Source: Sva-07 sp963716235 (GTDB lineage: Bacteria; Actinomycetota; Acidimicrobiia; Acidimicrobiales; Ilumatobacteraceae). Taken from it: a DNA stretch of 64,000 nucleotides. Location: contig CAVQTE010000008.1 of assembly GCA_963716235.1 (NCBI GenBank), positions 1-64,000 on the forward strand, written 5' to 3'. Below, piece by piece: positions 1 to 9,957 of the stretch; positions within the stretch are counted from its first letter, which is position 1, and the number at the start of each line of letters is the position of its first letter. A model generated the notes under the pieces. That model worked only from the letters and a program-made list of their open reading frames with translations. It was not told the DNA's origin and did no database searches. Made by a program: the position numbers and the translations under genes.

Positions 1-495
1 CTCGTTGACGATCCAGTCGCCGTTGCCGCAGACGTGGTGGCCCTCACGGGTGAGGTTGTCGATGCGGGTCCCATCAGTCGACGTGAGCTGATCGAGTCGT
101 TCACCACCGCCGACTTCGGGCCGATTCTCGCCGACACGACGGCGGCGCAGTTGTCCGACCTGCAGCTCGAGTTCGGCGTCGCCGGTCTCAGCCCAGCAGA
201 TCTCCGGGCTATCGAGGTGCCCGTGACGGCTCGACTGGTCGAACGAGTTGACCATCGAGCCCGGGTTGAGGTGTGGTCGGTGATGGCGGTCTCTGTCGAA
301 CGTTCTGGCGGAGCACGTGAGGTGTGGCGGACGGTGGGCGTCGATCTCGACCTCGTCGAGGGGGAGTGGCTGGTCGACGGCTGGCACTCAACCCTCGGTC
401 CGACTCCGGCTCTCGCGCCGGAGGCGCCGGTCTCGCCCGCAGGTGATGTCGCAGACGTTCTCGCATGGGACGCCGCTCGGGGCGGTCGGGGCTGA
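1..495 (+). CDS. Conjugation-cluster accessory protein, 5' end outside window
   Basis: The frame is open from base 1, so the true start lies upstream and only about the last 164 residues are visible. The C-terminal half contains the pattern ARVEVWSVMAVSVE, WRTVGVDL and WLVDGWHSTLGPTPAL. This resembles conserved surface or membrane-anchored proteins that precede the VirB6-like gene in actinobacterial conjugative clusters; the likeness is from memory and the function is unknown. Its TGA overlaps the ATG of the next gene (TGATG at 493-497), so the two are probably translationally coupled. It is one of the few reading frames in this stretch without a visible frameshift. Confidence 0.55.
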   Translation, partial: LVDDPVAVAADVVALTGEVVDAGPISRRELIESFTTADFGPILADTTAAQLSDLQLEFGVAGLSPADLRAIEVPVTARLVERVDHRARVEVWSVMAVSVERSGGAREVWRTVGVDLDLVEGEWLVDGWHSTLGPTPALAPEAPVSPAGDVADVLAWDAARGGRG

Positions 496-1716
496 TGTGG
501 CCGTTCCCGAACCCGCTCGACTTGTTCGGGGATGTCGTCGGAGATGTCGCTGGATGGGCGTGGGACAAGGTGATTCAAGGCGTGTATACGTGGTTCGCCG
601 TGCGGTCTGCTGATGTTGATGGAGTGGGTGTGGGGAGTGCTCGACTCTGCCACCACTCCGAACCTCACTGCGAACTGGTTCCAGGACGGCCTCGTTGCGC
701 CGCTGGCCGGAATCTCCCTGGCGATCGTGGTGGCCATGATGCTCGCCACCGCAATCCAAGCGGGGTTCGGTGGCAGACCCGAACTGATCATCGACGCATT
801 GAAGGAGGGTCCCAAGGCAATCGTCGCCACCGTCGTGACTGTCTTCGTCGATGGACATCCTGATCCGTGGTGCTGATGTGATCTCTGACGTTGCATGGCA
901 GGCGGGACGAGACGACACCCAGCGGGTTATGGACACCGTTGGCGCTGACGATCGGGTCCGCCGGCGGGCTTGCCGGCACCTTCCTCGGGCCGCTGGCGAT
1001 GTTGTTCGGGATGATCGGTCTGCTGGTCATCTCGGTCGTGCTTGTTCATGCGATCGGCGCTGCTCTACCTCGTCGCAGCGTTCGCTCCGATCGTGTGGGC
1101 GTCGGCGGTGTCGCCGGTGATGCGCGGTTCCGGTCGCCGCTTGGTCCACGTCACCGTGGCGCTCGTCCTCGCCAAGCCGGCGATCACGATCAGTCTCGTG
1201 GTCGGCACGAAGCTGATGTCCAGCGCCGGAACGCCAGGGCTCGACGGAGCAGCTGTCGATGGCGCAGCCGCACTTGGCACGCTCGTGACCGGCTTCGCTT
1301 GCTTCGCGATCGGTGGGCTCTCGCCGTGGGTCGTCTATCGACTGCTGCCATCGGTCGAGCAGGCTGCGGTGTCGTCGGGCATCGTGAGCGGTTGGGGCCG
1401 CACCGGGATGACGGCCGTTCAGGCCGGGCTGATGGCGAAGTCCCTCGGCGCCAGCGCGGCTGGCTCAGCCGCCACACGAGCGGTTTCCCAAGGGGGTCGC
1501 TCGGCCGGGGGAGCCGTCGGCGGGGGAGCGGTGGGTGGCGGCGCCACATCGATGGCGTCCGGTGGCGCGGGAGCGATGGACGCGGGCAACGGCCCTGCGA
1601 GTAGCGCGTTGCGGCGGCCGCCGATTCCGCCCGATACAACTCCGCCTCGACCAGCGCCCACGCCGCCGGTGTCTCCATCGCGTTCGGATGAACGAGAGCT
1701 GGAGGAACAGCCGTGA
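495..1716 (+). pseudogene. VirB6/TrbL-like polytopic membrane protein, frameshifted
   Basis: Successive frames each give coherent membrane-protein sequence. The ATG at 495 begins MWPFPNPLDLFGDVVGD. A second frame from about 613 encodes hydrophobic segments (ISLAIVVAMMLATAIQAGF), a third near 851-930, a fourth near 930-1040 (GPLAMLFGMIGLLVISVVLV), and the last from about 1042 to the stop at 1716. The final part has membrane helices (LLYLVAAFAPIVWASAV) and a Gly/Ala/Pro-rich tail. At least four one-base shifts are needed, near 605, 850, 930 and 1042. Position between the accessory protein and the SCO6880-family gene fits a VirB6-like channel component. It is either a decayed gene or a sequence full of indel errors. 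Confidence 0.6.
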
Positions 1717-3197
1717 ATCAGAGTCCGTCCCGCCTGTACCGGTTCAGTACGGGCGGCCGAGCCGGTGTGCTCCTCGGGATGTCGCTTCGTCAGGCGCTTC
1801 CGATCGTGATCGGCGTGTTGTTCCTGACCGTGATGCTCATGGTGCAGCTCCCGCTCATCGGTCTGCTCGGCCCACTTGCGGGCTGCATCGTGTCGTTCGG
1901 TCGCTGGCATCGTGCGCCGCTGTTCGAGGCCGCGGTGCCGGGCGTCGCCATGGCGTGGGCGCGCTGGCGCAAGCGTTCGACATGGACGAGGAGTTCCCTC
2001 ACCGGCTCGAACAACGAATCGATCGATGACCTCCCCGCTGCGCTGTCGGGACTCGAACTCCTCGATGTGGCCGACACCTTCCTCGCGCAACAGCGATCGA
2101 TCGGGGTGGTCGCCGATCGCCGAGCCGGCAGTCTCTCGGTCGTCCTCGCCGTCCGAGGCAGTGGGTTCCCCGTGGCCTCGCTCGCCGAACAGGACGCCCT
2201 CGTTGGCGTTTGGGGAAACGCGCTCGCGCCTCTGGCACGTGCCCGATGTCTGGTCTCACGTGTGACCTGGCAGGAATGGACGCATCCGGTCGGCATGGAC
2301 GGGCATCGCCAGTTCCTCCAGTCGTGCGCGCCGATCGCGCTCGAGACGACTGCTGGCTGCGACTACGAACAACTGCTGGTCGAGCAGTCGCCCTTCACGA
2401 TTGCGCACGAGGTGCTGCTGACGATCACCGCCGACCTTCGCCGAGTTCGATCCCGAAGAGGTGTCGGCGTCGAGCAGGTGGCCGTCGACGGACTTATCGA
2501 TGAGGTGCGCCAACTGACCGCTCGCCTCGAGACCGCCGGGATCTCGGTGCCGGGACCGTTGTCGCCCGTGGAGATAGCGCAGGCCATCCGGTGCCGCTCG
2601 GATCCCGCGAGGGCGTTGGCGTCGCTCCCGGCAGAGTCGTCACTGGCAGTTGCCACACGCCGCCACGCCCACCAGTGGGGACCGATGGCCGTCGAGCCAG
2701 GACTGGCTCCACGTTCGAGTTGACGGGTGCACCCACCGCTCCTACTTCGTCGCCTCGTGGCCGATGCTGCCGGTGCGGGCTGACTGGATGGGTCCGCTCC
2801 TCACCGTTGATGGTGCTACCCGGACCGTCACGATCGTGATGGAGCCGGTTGCGTTGACCGCAGCGGCACAGGACGCGAACCGTCAGCTGACGTCGATCGA
2901 GGCCGACCAGCAGCAGAAGGAACGTCACGGCTTTCGCCTCACCGCGAGAGAGCGCCGCCGTCACGACGACGTCGAGGCCCGCGAGCACGAACTCGCCGAA
3001 GGCCACCCGCTGTTTCGACACGTCGGACTGGTGACGGTCACGGCCCCGAACCTCGACCTCCTCGATGAGCGGCCGCCACCGTCGAACAGGCAGCGGCACA
3101 GTCGATGCTCGACCTGCGTCCGCTGGCTGCCCGCCAGTCGGAAGGCTGGGTGGCGTCACTGCCGCTCGGCAGGTCTGTCCGCCAGGGCAAGTGGTGA
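1713..3197 (+). pseudogene. SCO6880-family conjugation protein, frameshifted
   Basis: The GTG at 1713 overlaps the upstream stop (GTGA). The N-terminus reads RLYRFSTGGRAGVLLGM followed by two hydrophobic helices, the typical opening of SCO6880-family proteins found beside VirB4-like ATPases in actinobacterial conjugative elements. Conserved later parts are AVRGSGFPVASLAEQDALVG, then in a second frame DGCTHRSYFVASWPMLPV, VTIVMEPV and GLVTVTAPNLD, then in a third frame the C-terminus GWVASLPLGRSVRQGKW ending at the TGA 3195-3197. Two frame changes, near 2700 and 3065, are required; joined, they give about 495 residues, the usual family length. The biochemical role of the family is not established. 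Confidence 0.7.
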
Positions 3198-3275
3198 CGC
3201 CGGACGACGTCTTCCGGCCTCGAACCGTGCGCGGGAGTGTCAGATAGCCACGCCCGGGCGAGCTGGTCTGGTTGA

Positions 3276-4100
3276 TCAGGCGCCGTCGACTGACCGGTGG
3301 CGGTGGCGGTGCGAGACGAAGAGGCCGTGGCGATGTAACTCGACCTTCACCGTGACGACGCTCACCGCATGCTCCGCAGCGATCCGAGTGATCGGCCACC
3401 GATTGCGGATCGCCGAGACCAGGTACGAGTGCGGCAGTGCCGGCGTCGTGTCGATGAAGACGTCGACTTCGGCGAGCCACACGGCAGCAGTCGTGGAGGC
3501 GATACCAAACCGTTGGCCGACACCTCGTAACGTCCCCTCGGCGTCCCAGGCGGCCCGCAGCTCGTCTGCCGTGGGCCGCTCTTTCTTGTGACCTCGCTCG
3601 TAGAAGCGAGTCGAGCTCGCCGGGTCGATCCCGGCTCGCTCATACGCAGTCGTGACAGTGCCGGCACTGACCTCCAACTCGGCCGCAACAGCGCGGCTCG
3701 AACCCCGATCGACAGCGCTTCCGAGCCAGCCGGTGTCAGCGAGCTGGGGGCGACGAAGCTTTAGGGCTCCGGGCTCGGTTCGGCGCTCGATGCCGTGGCG
3801 GTCCATCGCCGCATAGACCGTGCGTGACGCGACTCCCAGCTCCGTGGCGATCTGTACGGCGGTCTGAGTTCGGTAGCGCTCACGAAGCCACGCCGGATCG
3901 TCGAGCACCCGGGCGCTCGGCGGCCGCCGATTTCGATTGCGTGGGAGCCGGTCGATTCCGTGACGAATGAGTGCTCGCCGAACTGTTGCGGTTGAGACAC
4001 CGATCCGGTCGGCGATCTCGGCCAACGACGCCGACCAGTACCCGTCCTTGAGCACGTCGGGGTCATCGAGGATGGCATTGCTGCGACGAGGCGGAGCCAC
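3276..4100 (-). CDS. Multi-helix-turn-helix DNA-binding protein (five tandem HTH modules)
   Basis: The 274-residue protein consists almost entirely of five related helix-turn-helix modules, at about residues 11-50, 66-106, 119-159, 176-217 and 221-261. Each has the shape of a resolvase/sigma-like HTH, for example LAEIADRIGVSTATVRRAL, VQIATELGVASRTVYAAM and AVAAELEVSAGTVTTAYE. There is no catalytic domain and no obvious ligand domain. It lies opposite in direction to the transfer genes, between the SCO6880-family gene and the VirB4-like gene. It is divergent from the latter with about 177 bases between starts, so it could control the downstream transfer operon. It is unbroken, unlike most neighbours. 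Confidence 0.7.
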   Translation of the reverse strand: MAPPRRSNAILDDPDVLKDGYWSASLAEIADRIGVSTATVRRALIRHGIDRLPRNRNRRPPSARVLDDPAWLRERYRTQTAVQIATELGVASRTVYAAMDRHGIERRTEPGALKLRRPQLADTGWLGSAVDRGSSRAVAAELEVSAGTVTTAYERAGIDPASSTRFYERGHKKERPTADELRAAWDAEGTLRGVGQRFGIASTTAAVWLAEVDVFIDTTPALPHSYLVSAIRNRWPITRIAAEHAVSVVTVKVELHRHGLFVSHRHRHRSVDGA

Positions 4101-4277
4101 GGCTCCATCTTTGCCTCACCCACCCCCGTCGCCGGAGACGCAACCCGCATCTGAGGCGGCTCGCATAGCGCCCCCATGGGGCCGACCGACGGACTAATCG
4201 TCCAGCTGTCGTCCGTTCTGGGTGCCGACGAGTAAACAGATTTCCAGGGATCCACCGGATCGGACCCGTTGAGGGAC

Positions 4278-5681
4278 ATGGCCGATCCAACTCGTCCTTC
4301 CGCCGTCGCCACCGACGCGACGTCCCACGCGTCCCGGCAGTCATTGCGTTCAGCCCCTTGCACCGGTCGACGCCCGGGATCGTCGTCGTGGCTGCCTCCG
4401 GGTGTGCCGCTGGAGTGGCAGCGCTCGACGATGGCGCACCTGTCGTCGGTGTACCCGTTCCATGCCGATACCGGCTTCGGAGACCGCGGCGTGTTCATCG
4501 GAGCGAACGTCACCGGTGGCATGTCGGGCTTCTTCTTCGACCCGTTCGAGTTCTACACGCAGGGCCACCTGACGAATCCGAACATGATCGTGATGGGCTC
4601 GGTCGGGTTCGGGAAGTCCGCAACGGTCAAGGCCTTGGTCCGGCGCCTCAAGGCGGTGTACGGGCCAGACCGGTACCTCGCGATCGTCGACCCCAAAGGG
4701 GAGTACGGCCCCGTCGCCGACGATCTCGGTCTGACGGTGATCAAGCCGTACCCGGGCGGACGCGACCGGATCAATCCGATGGAGCCCGGCGCAGGGGACC
4801 TCGACGGGAGCGTGGTGGCGCGTCAGAACCTCGCCGGGCAACTGGTGGGCGGCGTGCTTGGACGTGAGCTGAGCCCGATCGAGGACGCCGTGCTCGGCTG
4901 GGCGATCGAACGGCGCTGCCGGGAGACGCTGAGCTTCACGTTGCGGGATCTGTGCAGCGAGGTGAGCGATCCTCCGGATGAGCTCGTCAGGATGTCGCGT
5001 CACTCGCCGCTCGAGCTGGCCCGTGCAACGGCTCCGGTGGCTTTCGCGCTCGACAAGTTGTGCTCCCGCACGTTGCGGGGGATGTTCGATGGCGAGACGA
5101 CAGTCGACATCGACTGGGAGCGGGGCCCAGGTGTGGTGCTGGACCTGTCGGCCGTGTACGGCAACACCGAGGCGCTCCCTTTGGTGATCGCCGCCGCAAC
5201 GCACTGGCTGACCGGAGCGCTGCGAGGTCGGCCGGATCGGCGTTCGGTGCAGGTGATCGACGAGGCGTGGACCGCGGTTCGTCACGGAGCGGGCTACTTC
5301 CAGTCGTCGCTCAAGCTGTCGCGGGCGCACGGCGTCGCGACGGTGCTGGTGTGTCACCGTCCGTCGGATCTCACCGCCCAGTCGGATGACGGAACTGCTG
5401 CTTCGAAGATCGCTGCCGGACTGCTCTCGGACATCCAGACCCGAGTGCTGCTGCGGCAACCACCCGAACAGATCGCCGACGCGACGGCGCTGTTCGATCT
5501 GACCGAACGCGAACGGGTGTGGCTCGGACAGCTCGTGCCGGGCCGGGCGATCTGGCGAGTCGGCGCTCGTTCGGCCGTCGTCCAGACGATCCTCACCGCC
5601 AACGAACGACGCTTGTACGACACCGACCAGGGAATGCAGTCCCGCGGCGACACGGCGGCAGGGCATGGCAGCGCCGCATGA
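4278..5681 (+). CDS. VirB4-like conjugation ATPase
   Basis: This is a cytoplasmic P-loop ATPase expected to energise the transfer apparatus. The conserved body starts at SVYPFHADTGFGDRGVFIG. It has a Walker A-type loop GSVGFGKSATVK, then AIVDPKGEYGP, a Walker B VQVIDEAW, and an ATPHRSD-like region LVCHRPSDLTAQ, in the order expected for the VirB4/TraG-type proteins of actinobacterial conjugative elements. The frame is intact. I chose the ATG at 4278; an in-frame TTG at 4269 and a GTG or ATG closer to the conserved part cannot be excluded, because the first 55 residues look atypical. The stop overlaps the start of the next gene's frame by 17 bases. Confidence 0.75.
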   Translation: MADPTRPSAVATDATSHASRQSLRSAPCTGRRPGSSSWLPPGVPLEWQRSTMAHLSSVYPFHADTGFGDRGVFIGANVTGGMSGFFFDPFEFYTQGHLTNPNMIVMGSVGFGKSATVKALVRRLKAVYGPDRYLAIVDPKGEYGPVADDLGLTVIKPYPGGRDRINPMEPGAGDLDGSVVARQNLAGQLVGGVLGRELSPIEDAVLGWAIERRCRETLSFTLRDLCSEVSDPPDELVRMSRHSPLELARATAPVAFALDKLCSRTLRGMFDGETTVDIDWERGPGVVLDLSAVYGNTEALPLVIAAATHWLTGALRGRPDRRSVQVIDEAWTAVRHGAGYFQSSLKLSRAHGVATVLVCHRPSDLTAQSDDGTAASKIAAGLLSDIQTRVLLRQPPEQIADATALFDLTERERVWLGQLVPGRAIWRVGARSAVVQTILTANERRLYDTDQGMQSRGDTAAGHGSAA

Positions 5682-6778
5682 GGTCCGCGCCCGATGGAAC
5701 ATCGCCGACGTGCTCGATCGGACCGACCTGTCGATGCTGCTCGACGAACTCGGAACACCGTCGACTCGCGTCGGGCCTGGTCGCCGGTGGCACTGCCCGA
5801 TGCCCGACCACGACGACCACCGAGCATCGGTCACGATGCACCGAGACGCGACGCGGACACGAACGATGGCGGTGCTGGTCCGGCGATCACCGGGGAGATG
5901 CGGTGGATCTCGTGATGGCGGTCACGAACCGTGACCGGTCTGACGCCGTCGACTGGCTCGCCCAGAAGGCCGGCATGGTCCCGGACCGACCGATGCCGCC
6001 GATCAAGCCGAAGCTCGCGCCGGCTCAACCCGAAGCAGCGCTCGTGATGGATCCGCTGGTCGAACGCTACGTCCACGCCTGCGCTCGGATCATCGACAAG
6101 ACCGGCGGTCGCGAGGTGAGGAACTGGCTCCACGACCGCGGGATCCACGACGACACGATTCGTGCCAATCTGATCGGCGCCGACCCGGGGCGCTCGACGA
6201 TGCGACGCGGTCGAGGCCTGCCCTACGGAATCGCCGTCGCTGCCACGTTCCCGGTGTTCGATCCCGCCGGCAATCTCACCTACGTGCAGGCCCGGTACCT
6301 CGAACCCGACGCAGCGGGCCGCAAGTACGACAACCCGTCGGCGGCACTCGCTCCGCACCCCCGTCTGGGGTACGCCGTGTCGCCGGTTCAACCTCGACAG
6401 GCACCGCTCCTCGTCTGCGAGGGGATGCCCGACGCCCTCATCGCCGCGCAGGCCGGCTTCCAAGCGGTCGGGCTGTTGGGCGCGCACACGCCCGACGACG
6501 CAGTGGCCGCACGACTCGCCAACTACGCGGCCAACCTGGGCGTCGGCATTGCGCTCGTGTGCGACCCCGACCCAGCGGGTCGACGGGTCGCCGAGACGCT
6601 CGGTCCGTTGCTGGCCGAGCACGACATCACGCCGACCGCCGTCGAGTTGCCCGACGGAATGGACCTCAACGCCTGGGCGCTCAGCGACCCGGACTGGGCA
6701 CAGAACCTCAGCGGCCAACTCGCGGAACCGGTCACCAGCACCCGCAGCGCCGACCGCGGCGCCGACATCGAGATGTGA
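5665..6778 (+). pseudogene. DnaG-like CHC2 zinc-finger/TOPRIM protein, one frameshift
   Basis: The first frame from ATG 5665 gives ARWNIADVLDRTDLSMLLDE and the start of a CHC2-type zinc finger (RWHCPMPDHDDHRAS). Near 5865 the frame changes, and the new frame continues with the second half of the finger (WRCWSGDHRGDAVDLV). A TOPRIM domain then follows, with LLVCEGMPDALIAAQAG and the metal-binding LVCDPDPAGRRVAE. Together this is the layout of short DNA primase-like or replication proteins carried by conjugative elements. Such proteins may prime the transferred strand. The C-terminus ends at 6778, eleven bases before a small ORF and SSB, suggesting one operon. Confidence 0.65.
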
Positions 6779-6788
6779 AGGAGACACG

Positions 6789-6887
6789 ATGACACACCCC
6801 CTCGGTACAATCGTTCCCAACGGTTCGGGGCTGCACCGCAAGCGACCTCCTCACGACAACTGCTGTTCGTTCGAGGAGGAAGCATGA
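6789..6887 (+). CDS. Small 32-residue ORF between primase-like gene and ssb
   Basis: An ATG at 6789 is preceded by a strong Shine-Dalgarno sequence (GAAGGAG, spacing about 6). It opens a 32-codon frame beginning MTHPLGTIVPNGSG and ending in an acidic FEEEA, with two adjacent cysteines near the end. Its stop overlaps the ssb start (ATGA at 6884-6887), and the ssb ribosome-binding site GAGGAGG lies inside this ORF. It may be a leader that couples ssb translation or a real micro-protein; no homologue is recognised. Confidence 0.45.
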   Translation: MTHPLGTIVPNGSGLHRKRPPHDNCCSFEEEA

Positions 6888-7216
6888 ACGTTCTCACACT
6901 CACGGGTCGCATCGGCGACGAGCCAGTCCGGCGTGACACCACCAAAGGGGTCGTCTGCGAGTTCCGGCTCGCCGTTCACGGTCGGCCACGACTGTGGATC
7001 ACCGTCGTCGCCTGGGGCCATCTCGCTGGCGTGTGTGCCCAGCATCTCGCCGCCGGTCGCAGCGTTGCTGTCACCGGCAGCTTGCAGCACGACCAGTACT
7101 TGACCAGAGCCGGCGAGCGCGCCGAGCGGTGGTACTGCAAGGCAACGCAGGTCACCTTCCTCGACAAGCCGATCGACGACGACGAAGCCGCCGACGACAG
7201 TCAGGCGGTTGGGTGA
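6884..7216 (+). CDS. Single-stranded DNA-binding protein (SSB), element-encoded
   Basis: The 110-residue protein has the OB-fold hallmarks of bacterial SSB: MNVLTLTGRIGDEPVRRDT at the start, CEFRLAV, WITVVAWGHLAGVCAQHL and SVAVTGSLQHDQY. It is much shorter than chromosomal SSB (usually 150-180 residues) and lacks the acidic C-terminal tip that recruits replication partners, as many plasmid and element SSBs do. A good ribosome-binding site (GAGGAGG) precedes ATG 6884. It would coat the single strand during transfer or replication of the element. Confidence 0.8.
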   Translation: MNVLTLTGRIGDEPVRRDTTKGVVCEFRLAVHGRPRLWITVVAWGHLAGVCAQHLAAGRSVAVTGSLQHDQYLTRAGERAERWYCKATQVTFLDKPIDDDEAADDSQAVG

Positions 7217-7662
7217 TGGACGCAACCGAGTTCGTGCTCCTGCATGCGGGCGGATGTCTGATCGAGACGCCACCGATGGCGCAACCCGATCGCCGATCGC
7301 AGAGCGTCTGGCGATGGGTGGCAACGCTGTGGCGCGATCCGGACGAGGCCGATGGATGGAAAGCACTCGTCTGGGACCAGGCCGATCGGGGCTGGTGGGT
7401 ACCGCACGCCGTGATGCGCGGCGACGTCGTCGAGTTCGGCGCATGCGCGCTCGATCACCGAGGCGAGGTCGTCACCATGTCTCGATGGTGGGGATGGGTC
7501 CAACGGATCACGCCACATGGGCTCGTCGTGGTCGGACCATTCGACCATCCGATGCGCGCCGTCGAGTCCGCCCGCCCGACGGTCGATGAGCTTCGCCTGA
7601 TGCAACTCGCGCCGCCGTGTGGGGTGACCGGCTCGTCACCTGTCGGTTCACTCGAGTTCTGA
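7216..7662 (+). CDS. Hypothetical element protein
   Basis: The ATG at 7216 overlaps the ssb stop (TGATG), giving 148 residues rich in tryptophan (SVWRWVATLWRDP, DRGWWVPHAVM, SRWWGWVQRI). No signal peptide, membrane helix or known motif is visible. Placement between ssb and the VirD4-like gene suggests a role in the element's replication or transfer operon. The frame is intact. Function unknown. Confidence 0.5.
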   Translation: MDATEFVLLHAGGCLIETPPMAQPDRRSQSVWRWVATLWRDPDEADGWKALVWDQADRGWWVPHAVMRGDVVEFGACALDHRGEVVTMSRWWGWVQRITPHGLVVVGPFDHPMRAVESARPTVDELRLMQLAPPCGVTGSSPVGSLEF

Positions 7663-7673
7663 CCTGACGCGTG

Positions 7674-9957
7674 ATGGCCGCCAACGACCGGGTGGAGCCG
7701 ACGTTCGGTGGCGAGTACGCGTTGCTCGCTGTCGGCGGGGCCATCGTCGGCGTTGGTGTGGTGACGTGGCTCGGCGCGAAGTTGGCCGCCCTGTTCTCCG
7801 GCGGCACCGTCGGCGGAGGGCTGGGGGAGTGGCTCGTCGCAGCGTCGCGATTGGCCCGCGGACGGTCGCCCGCTGCCTCGTGGGGCGACAACGCCAGCCG
7901 GGCTTCCGGGTGCGGTCGTCTACTGGCTCTGCACGCTGATCGTCCTCGTGCTTGTCGCAGGTGCTGTTGCCGGCGGTGTCCTTGCGTGGCGTCGAGCCAT
8001 GCCGCGGCCGAACGACTCGCATGCGGTTCGGACAAGAGACCGACGCCCGCGAGGCGCGGCCACGAGATGTTGCACCACTCGTCGTGACCTCGGTCGTGCC
8101 GCCGACGGGCCGGATGCTGCTCGGTCGTATGGCCGGTCGCGGACACGCTCCTGGCAACGGAAGACCGCCAGCGGCACCCGCTCGTCGGACGAGACGCTCG
8201 CCGACAGGGCGACCGCGGATCGGTCGCGCTGGTCGGACCGACCGGGTCGGGCAAGACCGCACTCGCGACATCGGCGATCGCCACGTGGGACGGACCGGTC
8301 GTCGCCGTGTCCGTGAAGCGCGATCTCTACGACACGACGGTCGCCGCTCGGGCCAAGAAGGGCAACATCGCCGTGTTCGATCCAGGCGGCGCGACCGGTC
8401 TGCCAACTGCTCGGTGGTCGCCGCTCGAAGCGACGACGACATCGTCGGGTGCGCTGCGGACGGGACGGGCGCTCGCGCAGGCCATCCCGAAGGGCGGCGT
8501 CACGAACGCCGACTACTGGGCCGAACACGGCGAGGGGTTGCTCGGCGCATTCATGTGCATCGCCGGACTGTCGCGACTGCTCAAGTTCCCAACGGGCGAC
8601 CCGTTCACCACGTCGGCATGGAACAGCTTGCTGCATGGGTGCGAACAATCGCCGGTGCGTCCGAGCCGACGATCAACGACCTGCTGCGGCGCGGGCTCGA
8701 CGACACGCAAGCCCATCGAGGTGCGGCTTCTCGCTCGGCACGCGGCGGTCACGTTCGTCGGGATCGCCAAGGAGGATCACAAGATCCGATCGTCGGTGTA
8801 CTCGACGGCGGTGCTCGCGTTGAAGCCATGGCTGGAACCATCCGTCGCGCATTCGGCCTCGGCGAACGCTCGACACAGCTACGCGAGCAAGGACGCCTAC
8901 GCCCACGTCCCGCGCTTCGTCGATCTCGAGTGGTTGATGGCAGGCCCTGACGGGCGAGCCAACACCCTGTATCTCGCCGCACCATCGGCGGAGTTCGAAC
9001 GGCTGTCGCCGGTGCTCGGTGGTCTGCTCGCCGATCTGAAGGACACGATCCACGCCTGGGACATCGCCGGCAAGCCGCTGGAGAAGCCGTTGCTGATCGT
9101 GATCGACGAGGCGGCCCAACTGCAGCTCGGGTGGTTGCCGACGGAAGTGTCGACGATCGCTGCGCTCGGTGCGTTCTTCGTGACGTGCTGGCAGAACCTC
9201 GCCCAGATCCACCACCGCTACGGCACGCTCGCCGACGCCGTGCTGTCGGGTCATCGCACCAAGTGCTTCTTCGCCGGCGTCGACGACCCAGCGACGACTC
9301 GCTACCTCACCGGGCTTCTCGGTCACGAGCAGGTCGCTCGATTCAGCAAGAGCCACGACGTCCCCTCGATGTGGAGCAGTTCGACGCCACGGCAGGCGAA
9401 GCGTCAGCCAGTCCACGCAGCGCGAGGAGTTCGCTCCGGTCCACTCGATCAGGCAGATGTACCCCGGCCAGGCGGTGCTGCTCCACGGCACGCTGCCGCC
9501 GGTGCACCTCGACGCGATCCGCTGGTGGGCGGAAGACGACCTCCGAGACGTGATTCCTCGCGACGAGGCTGGCCGACTTGCGAGCGTTGCTGTCGTCACG
9601 TGCCCGCTGACGGGTCGCAAGGCTCCACCGACGAAGGCTGCCGATGCCGTGGACAGCGCGACGATTCACGCTGCCAAGGAGCAACTCCCGTCCGTGCCTC
9701 GCAAGAAGAAGAAGGCAGAGTCAGCGTCGAGTGCTCCTGGGCCGACGCAATCGAAGAAGGCACCCAACGGCGCCGAGCCGCAACCGGACACGAGCGAAAC
9801 GTCGACACCGACGATCCTGCGCCCACTTCCACGCCGTGTTCGCTCTGCGAGAAGCCGATCGCCGACGGGCGGGGTCGATGGATTGCCGGCAAGTTGCGCT
9901 GTGCCCCCGACTGCAGCAGTCACCGTCGCCCTTCGGGCAGTCGCGGCGACCGGATAG
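7674..9957 (+). pseudogene. VirD4/TraG-like coupling ATPase, heavily frameshifted
   Basis: Pieces of one protein appear in order in alternating frames. First are an N-terminal membrane helix (EYALLAVGGAIVGVGVVTWL, from 7674) and a second helix (LVLVAGAVAGGVLAW, near 7945). PRDVAPLVVTSVVPPTGRML follows near 8070, then a Walker A loop (VALVGPTGSGKTALATS, 8223-8273) with PVVAVSVKRDLYDT. Later pieces are QLAAWVRTIAGASEPTIND, AVTFVGIAKEDHKIRSSVYS, the Walker B LLIVIDEAAQLQ and WLPTEVSTIAALGAFFVTCW, and finally MYPGQAVLLHGTLPPVHLDA. A C-terminal CxxC/CxxxC zinc-ribbon-like tail (CSLCEKPI ... CAPDC) is in yet another frame near 9840-9910. I count about six to eight frame changes. The intact protein would couple DNA to the transfer channel. 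Confidence 0.65.

Noticed and set aside
3065..3247. Plus-strand ORF of 60 codons
   Set aside because: It is a shadow; the frame beside it carries the conserved C-terminus of the SCO6880-family protein.
4350..5834. Long minus-strand ORF of 494 codons opposite the VirB4-like gene
   Set aside because: Composition is Arg/His-rich and motif-free, the antisense of a conserved ATPase in GC-rich DNA.
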